A DNA stretch of 9,087 nt, taken from an uncultured Eggerthellaceae bacterium. GTDB lineage: Bacteria > Actinomycetota > Coriobacteriia > Coriobacteriales > Eggerthellaceae. Location of the stretch: assembly GCA_934623455.1 (NCBI GenBank), contig CAKTVK010000078.1:1-9087 (forward strand), in the 5' to 3' direction. This document shows positions 7,133 to 9,087 of this stretch, piece after piece. The position numbers and the translations under genes are program-made. The notes below the pieces were generated by a model. That model saw only the letters and a list, made by a program, of their open reading frames with translations, was not told where the DNA came from and ran no database searches. Every line of letters starts with the position of its first letter. Position 1 is the first letter of the stretch.

Positions 7133-7137
7133 TGAAC

Positions 7138-7144
7138 TCACCTC
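7138..7144 (-). promoter_or_regulatory. infC ribosome binding site that decides the start
   Basis: GAGGTGA on the - strand is a 7-base perfect match to the anti-Shine-Dalgarno UCACCUC. It lies five bases before ATA (7130-7132) and directly overlaps the only nearby GTG (7139-7141). The spacing supports AUA as initiation codon. The same bases could pair with CACCT at 7241-7245 in the leader. Confidence 0.65.
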
Positions 7145-7171
7145 TCTTTGTTTACCCTGTTGCAACGCATT

Positions 7172-7192
7172 AAAAAACCCGCGCAAAGCGGG
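7172..7192 (-). terminator. Leader attenuator terminator upstream of infC
   Basis: On the - strand CCCGC (7188-7192) pairs with GCGGG (7178-7182) around TTTGC, followed at once by TTTTTT (7172-7177). This is a textbook intrinsic terminator, placed between promoter and infC, where constitutive termination would silence an essential operon. It is therefore best read as conditional. Confidence 0.75.
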
Positions 7193-7278
7193 CCGGCATA
7201 AATCGAAGTATTCATGCGACCCATCAGCTTTAGCCGAATCAGGTGGGGTTTCAAGCCCTCTTTTTTTGCAACCATTAC

Positions 7279-7306
7279 ATTCTAGCATAGTTTTTAAGCA
7301 ATGCAA
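7279..7306 (-). promoter_or_regulatory. Promoter of the infC-rpmI-rplT operon
   Basis: On the - strand the -35 TTGCAT (7301-7306) and -10 TAGAAT (7279-7284) are separated by 16 bases, with TGC before the -10 giving an extended -10. The predicted start is near 7272. It diverges from the tRNA-Leu gene. Confidence 0.75.
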
Positions 7307-7337
7307 GCATTTTTCTCGTACCAAAACAGCAATTTAT

Positions 7338-7364
7338 TTGCTATCATGGTTTGCGCTGTAATAA
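7338..7364 (+). promoter_or_regulatory. Possible promoter of tRNA-Leu
   Basis: TTGCTA (7338-7343) and TAATAA (7359-7364) are separated by 15 bases, shorter than ideal. They lie 45 bases before the tRNA. An alternative -10 TATAGC (7390-7395) sits closer but lacks a good -35 at normal distance. Confidence 0.3.
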
Positions 7365-7408
7365 AGCTTCCCTTGCTTCGGTGCTGCATTATAGCGGATT
7401 CTTCAAGT

Positions 7409-7491
7409 GCGGGCGTGGCGGAATTGGCAGACGCGACGGTTTTAGGTGCCGTTTCTTCGGAGTGAAGGTTCAAGTCCTTTCGCCCGCACCA
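7409..7491 (+). tRNA. tRNA-Leu (anticodon UAG)
   Basis: A full cloverleaf can be drawn. The acceptor stem GCGGGCG (7409-7415) pairs with CGCCCGC (7481-7487), followed by A73 (7488) and an encoded CCA (7489-7491). The D-arm GCG/CGC carries AATTGGCAGA. The anticodon stem ACGGT/GCCGT encloses loop TTTAGGT, with anticodon TAG at 7443-7445. A class II variable arm (7453-7463) is a 3-bp stem capped by a C(UUCG)G tetraloop. The T-arm GAAGG/CCTTT has loop TTCAAGT. It reads CUN leucine codons, chiefly CUA and CUG. The long variable arm and the TGGCGGAATTGGCAGAC start are typical of leucine tRNAs. The region downstream is accessory in character, consistent with tRNA genes as integration sites. Confidence 0.96.
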
Positions 7492-7502
7492 TTCTTTCAA
7501 CG

Positions 7503-7534
7503 AAAAAGGGGTCCAATCGGGTCCCTTTCCTTTT
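7503..7534. terminator. Bidirectional terminator between tRNA-Leu and the ATPase gene
   Basis: A 10-bp stem (7505-7514 with 7519-7528, including two G-U pairs) has the tetraloop AATC. On the + strand it is followed by CCTTTT, ending the tRNA transcript 14 bases after CCA. On the - strand its arm runs into TTTTT, serving the convergent ATPase gene that stops at 7557. Confidence 0.8.
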
Positions 7535-7556
7535 ATCATCCGCGCAGAGCACGCCG

Positions 7557-8831
7557 TTAGAACAGCTCAACTCGACCCAGCAACAAATCGATCAAATTAC
7601 AATTAAAGATTCCCTTGTCGTCGTAAAAACTATGGGGTACATCCATGCGAACAATAATTTTTTTAAAGAAATCCTTAGCAAGCATCAGCGACAACAGCTC
7701 AGAAGACTCTTTTTTCTCCGTATCCATGCGGAAAGCAGATTGGATATAAACCTTTCTGTCTGCATCGTTTACCACGAAGTCGATTTCTTTTTGAGTCTTG
7801 GTGCCCTTTGAGCGATCGCAAACTACACCAACATCAACAGAGTACCCTCGAAGCAAAAGTTCGTTGTATATGATGTTCTCCATAATATGACCCGGGTCAT
7901 ATTGGCGATAATTGAGGCGAGCATTTCGAAGCCCTAAATCGGTATAGTAATACTTGTTGGGATACTTGAAATACGTCTTCCCCTTAACATCGTATCGTTT
8001 GGCCATGGAGATCAAAAAAGAATCGATAATGTACTGCGTGTAATTTGAAACCAATGCGGAGCTGACCTTTTCGCCCTTCATGGACGAAATTGCATTTGCT
8101 ATATTAGTCGGATTCGTCAGCGAGCTAATTTGCGACGCAAGGAAGTCCAAAATGTCATTCAGGATATCCTCGCGCTCAATGCCATTGCGCTCCACGATAT
8201 CTTTAACATACAGTTCGCGGTAAAGAGAAATTAGACAATCCTTTTTATCCTTATCGTCTTCAAGTGCCAGCAACCTTGGCATACCACCATAGAGCATGTA
8301 GCTATCCAGCGCTTTTCGCTCATCCCCGCCCACGGCTGAATAAAATTCCGCAAATGACAAGGGAAACACATGGATTTGCGTAGCACGTCCGCGAAACTCT
8401 GTGGCAATATCTTTTGAAAGTCCTTTTGAATTGCTGCCAGTAACATAAACATCAAGGTTTTTATATGCCTTGAGTTCATTGAGCATGTCATAAATGGTGA
8501 CCTCGATGCCGCCATTCTCCTTGTCTACCACTTTCGTGGTGAGCTGCACTTCATCTATGAACAAGTAGAATTTTTCGTCCCTCTTATCTTGAACGATACC
8601 CTCCACATATTCGCACAAAATAATAGGATTTCTGAACTTATAGTAACGACGCTGGTCAAGTTCAATTTTCAAGATATGATCTTCTGGAACGCCCTGTGAA
8701 AGAAGATAATCAAAGAACAGATCGAAAAGCAGCACCGACTTACCGCATCTGCGAATACCCGTGATAACTTTTATTTCACCATTCCACATACCACGAATCA
8801 ATCGATTCAGATATGAATCACGTTCAATCAT
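7557..8831 (-). CDS. ATPase, AAA_14 / DUF4143 family
   Basis: Predicted 424-residue P-loop ATPase of the accessory family with an N-terminal AAA domain and a C-terminal DUF4143 domain; its cellular job is unknown. From the ATG at 8831 one sees Walker A GIRRCGKS (25-32), Walker B FYLFIDEVQ (88-96), a sensor-like VTGSNS (130-135), the family's FRGR (146-149), LYGGMPRLL (180-188), and a C-terminal block ENIIYNELLLRGY (318-330), EIDFVV (349-354), YIQSAF (362-367). The last block has the spacing of a restriction-endonuclease-like fold, but Ser stands where an active nuclease would have Lys-like residues. The start at 8831 has AAGG (8841-8844) at good distance; the GTG at 8840 and ATG at 8837 are too close to it. 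The gene is visibly AT-richer than infC or argG, and it follows a mobC-like remnant. Both facts suggest horizontal gain. Roles in defence or toxin systems would be guesses. Confidence 0.88.
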   Translation of the reverse strand: MIERDSYLNRLIRGMWNGEIKVITGIRRCGKSVLLFDLFFDYLLSQGVPEDHILKIELDQRRYYKFRNPIILCEYVEGIVQDKRDEKFYLFIDEVQLTTKVVDKENGGIEVTIYDMLNELKAYKNLDVYVTGSNSKGLSKDIATEFRGRATQIHVFPLSFAEFYSAVGGDERKALDSYMLYGGMPRLLALEDDKDKKDCLISLYRELYVKDIVERNGIEREDILNDILDFLASQISSLTNPTNIANAISSMKGEKVSSALVSNYTQYIIDSFLISMAKRYDVKGKTYFKYPNKYYYTDLGLRNARLNYRQYDPGHIMENIIYNELLLRGYSVDVGVVCDRSKGTKTQKEIDFVVNDADRKVYIQSAFRMDTEKKESSELLSLMLAKDFFKKIIVRMDVPHSFYDDKGIFNCNLIDLLLGRVELF

Positions 8832-8850
8832 GCTCATCACCTTAAACTTA

Positions 8851-8864
8851 GGACAAATATGTCC
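8851..8864. promoter_or_regulatory. Dyad GGACA-AATA-TGTCC just downstream of the ATPase promoter
   Basis: Five-base perfect arms (8851-8855, 8860-8864) lie between the predicted transcription start (about 8872) and the ATPase ribosome binding site, where a bound repressor would block transcription. The shape fits an operator; the short arms make chance possible. Confidence 0.3.
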
Positions 8865-8878
8865 GAACTTTTATGTGT

Positions 8879-8907
8879 AGTAGACCACGATTTTCGAAAA
8901 ATGGCAA
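8879..8907 (-). promoter_or_regulatory. Probable promoter of the ATPase gene
   Basis: On the - strand TTGCCA (8902-8907), 5 of 6 bases of the -35 consensus, and TCTACT (8879-8884), 4 of 6 of the -10, are exactly 17 bases apart. The pair lies inside the mobC-like reading frame, after the point where its similarity to MobC ends, so it may have arrived with the ATPase gene. Confidence 0.45.
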
Positions 8908-9007
8908 GAGTTCCAGAAAAGAAAGCCGCCTTTATCAAGCCGAGTTCTTTTTCGTCCACGAAGAATTTGACCTGTATCGGTCGCTTACGATTCCTGTTGT
9001 CTGGCAT

Positions 9008-9087
9008 CTGGACTCCTATCTTTTAGTTGTTGCATTTGGGAGCCGAATATTGAATGCTTTCAGGTGCAATGCAGACTCTGGCGGGCA
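9008..9087. other. Upstream flank of the mobC-like remnant
   Basis: No gene is seen. TGCATT (from 9027) and AATGCA (from 9066) form a spaced inverted repeat about 35 bases apart. The region before mobC often holds an origin of transfer in mobilisable elements, but nothing here is diagnostic and the window ends. Confidence 0.25.

Larger units (their letters stand above)
7133..7272 (-). ncRNA. Structured leader of the infC-rpmI-rplT mRNA with attenuator
   Basis: From the predicted transcription start near 7272 to the infC start there are about 140 nt. They contain a terminator hairpin (7172-7192). They also contain a segment (7241-7251) that can pair either as AAACCC (7246-7251) with GGGUUU (7175-7180) of the terminator or as CACCU (7241-7245) with the ribosome binding site. 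The first seven nucleotides GUUGCAA (7266-7272) can pair with UUGCAAC (7159-7165) just after the terminator, closing the leader as one domain. Leaders regulating infC are known in Bacillus (L20) and in enterobacteria. I do not recognise this one as a described family member. Confidence 0.6.
8837..9007 (-). pseudogene. Truncated MobC-like relaxosome protein gene (remnant)
   Basis: A 56-codon frame starts at an ATG (9007) with a well-spaced AGGAG five bases before it, so the start looks genuine. Residues 1-27 are basic and read MPDNRNRKRPIQVKFFVDE then KELGLIKA. This resembles the N-terminus of MobC-type mobilisation proteins (KRPIQ-K-V-E-E-L-I pattern), which assist the relaxase at the origin of transfer. 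From about residue 28 (near 8926) the sequence (AFFSGTLAIFRKSW onward) no longer resembles MobC, and the usual helix with ARKM is missing in all three frames. Family members are normally over 100 residues, and the relaxase gene that should follow is absent. The TGA at 8837-8839 abuts the ATPase start region. I read this as a mobC gene cut off by the DNA carrying the ATPase. A functional small protein is possible but less likely. Confidence 0.55.

Noticed and set aside
6389..7135. Open frame on the + strand across rpmI and infC
   Set aside because: Antisense to two certain genes, with no ribosome binding site or family resemblance.
7133..7324. Longer IF3 starting upstream at 7324
   Set aside because: The extension would translate the promoter, leader and terminator and has no IF3 similarity; the conserved part begins at EPRINEQ.
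9078..9087. Short GCCCGC match on the - strand to the tRNA-Leu 3' end, as a possible attachment repeat
   Set aside because: Only about six bases match and the flanks differ; too short and GC-rich to be evidence.
1..9087. CRISPR array, insertion sequence, tandem repeats or rRNA
   Set aside because: No regularly spaced repeats, transposase motifs or rRNA segments were seen on either strand.

Overview
The window is a stretch of bacterial chromosome with intermediate GC. Gene order, codon style and protein flavour suggest an actinobacterium of the Coriobacteriia (Eggerthellaceae-like). This placement is an impression from the sequence and was not tested by a search. Most of the window is ordinary core genome. 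The right-hand end is accessory and AT-richer.

Left part, + strand (1-4335): a UDP-sugar glycosyltransferase of the MGDG-synthase/UgtP class, then a DEAD-box RNA helicase with a very long, basic, low-complexity tail, then a small NifX/NifB-like metal-cluster-binding protein. Positions 4336-4671 form a 336-base convergent gap without a gene. It is full of inverted repeats and carries a well-formed promoter on the - strand that faces no recognisable gene.

Middle, - strand (7306 down to 4672): a classic translation operon, infC-rpmI-rplT (IF3, L35, L20), followed after an intrinsic terminator by argG (argininosuccinate synthase). The operon has a good promoter at 7279-7306. Its leader is about 140 nt and contains an intrinsic terminator, which looks like an attenuator. 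One leader segment (7241-7251) could pair either with the 3' arm of that terminator or with the infC ribosome binding site. infC appears to start at a non-canonical AUA codon placed after a perfect Shine-Dalgarno. IF3 is known to discriminate against such codons, so two layers of autoregulation are plausible.

Right part (7409-9087): a class II tRNA-Leu(UAG) on the + strand shares a bidirectional terminator with a convergent AAA_14/DUF4143-type ATPase gene on the - strand. Just upstream of the ATPase is a 56-codon reading frame whose first ~27 residues look like the N-terminus of a MobC relaxosome protein and whose remainder does not. A truncated mobilisation gene, an AT-rich ATPase and a tRNA together suggest the edge of a decayed mobile element. 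No complete element, attachment repeat, CRISPR array or obviously new multi-gene system is visible. The most interesting signals are the infC leader/start, the orphan promoter-hairpin region near 4500, and the mobC-ATPase junction.
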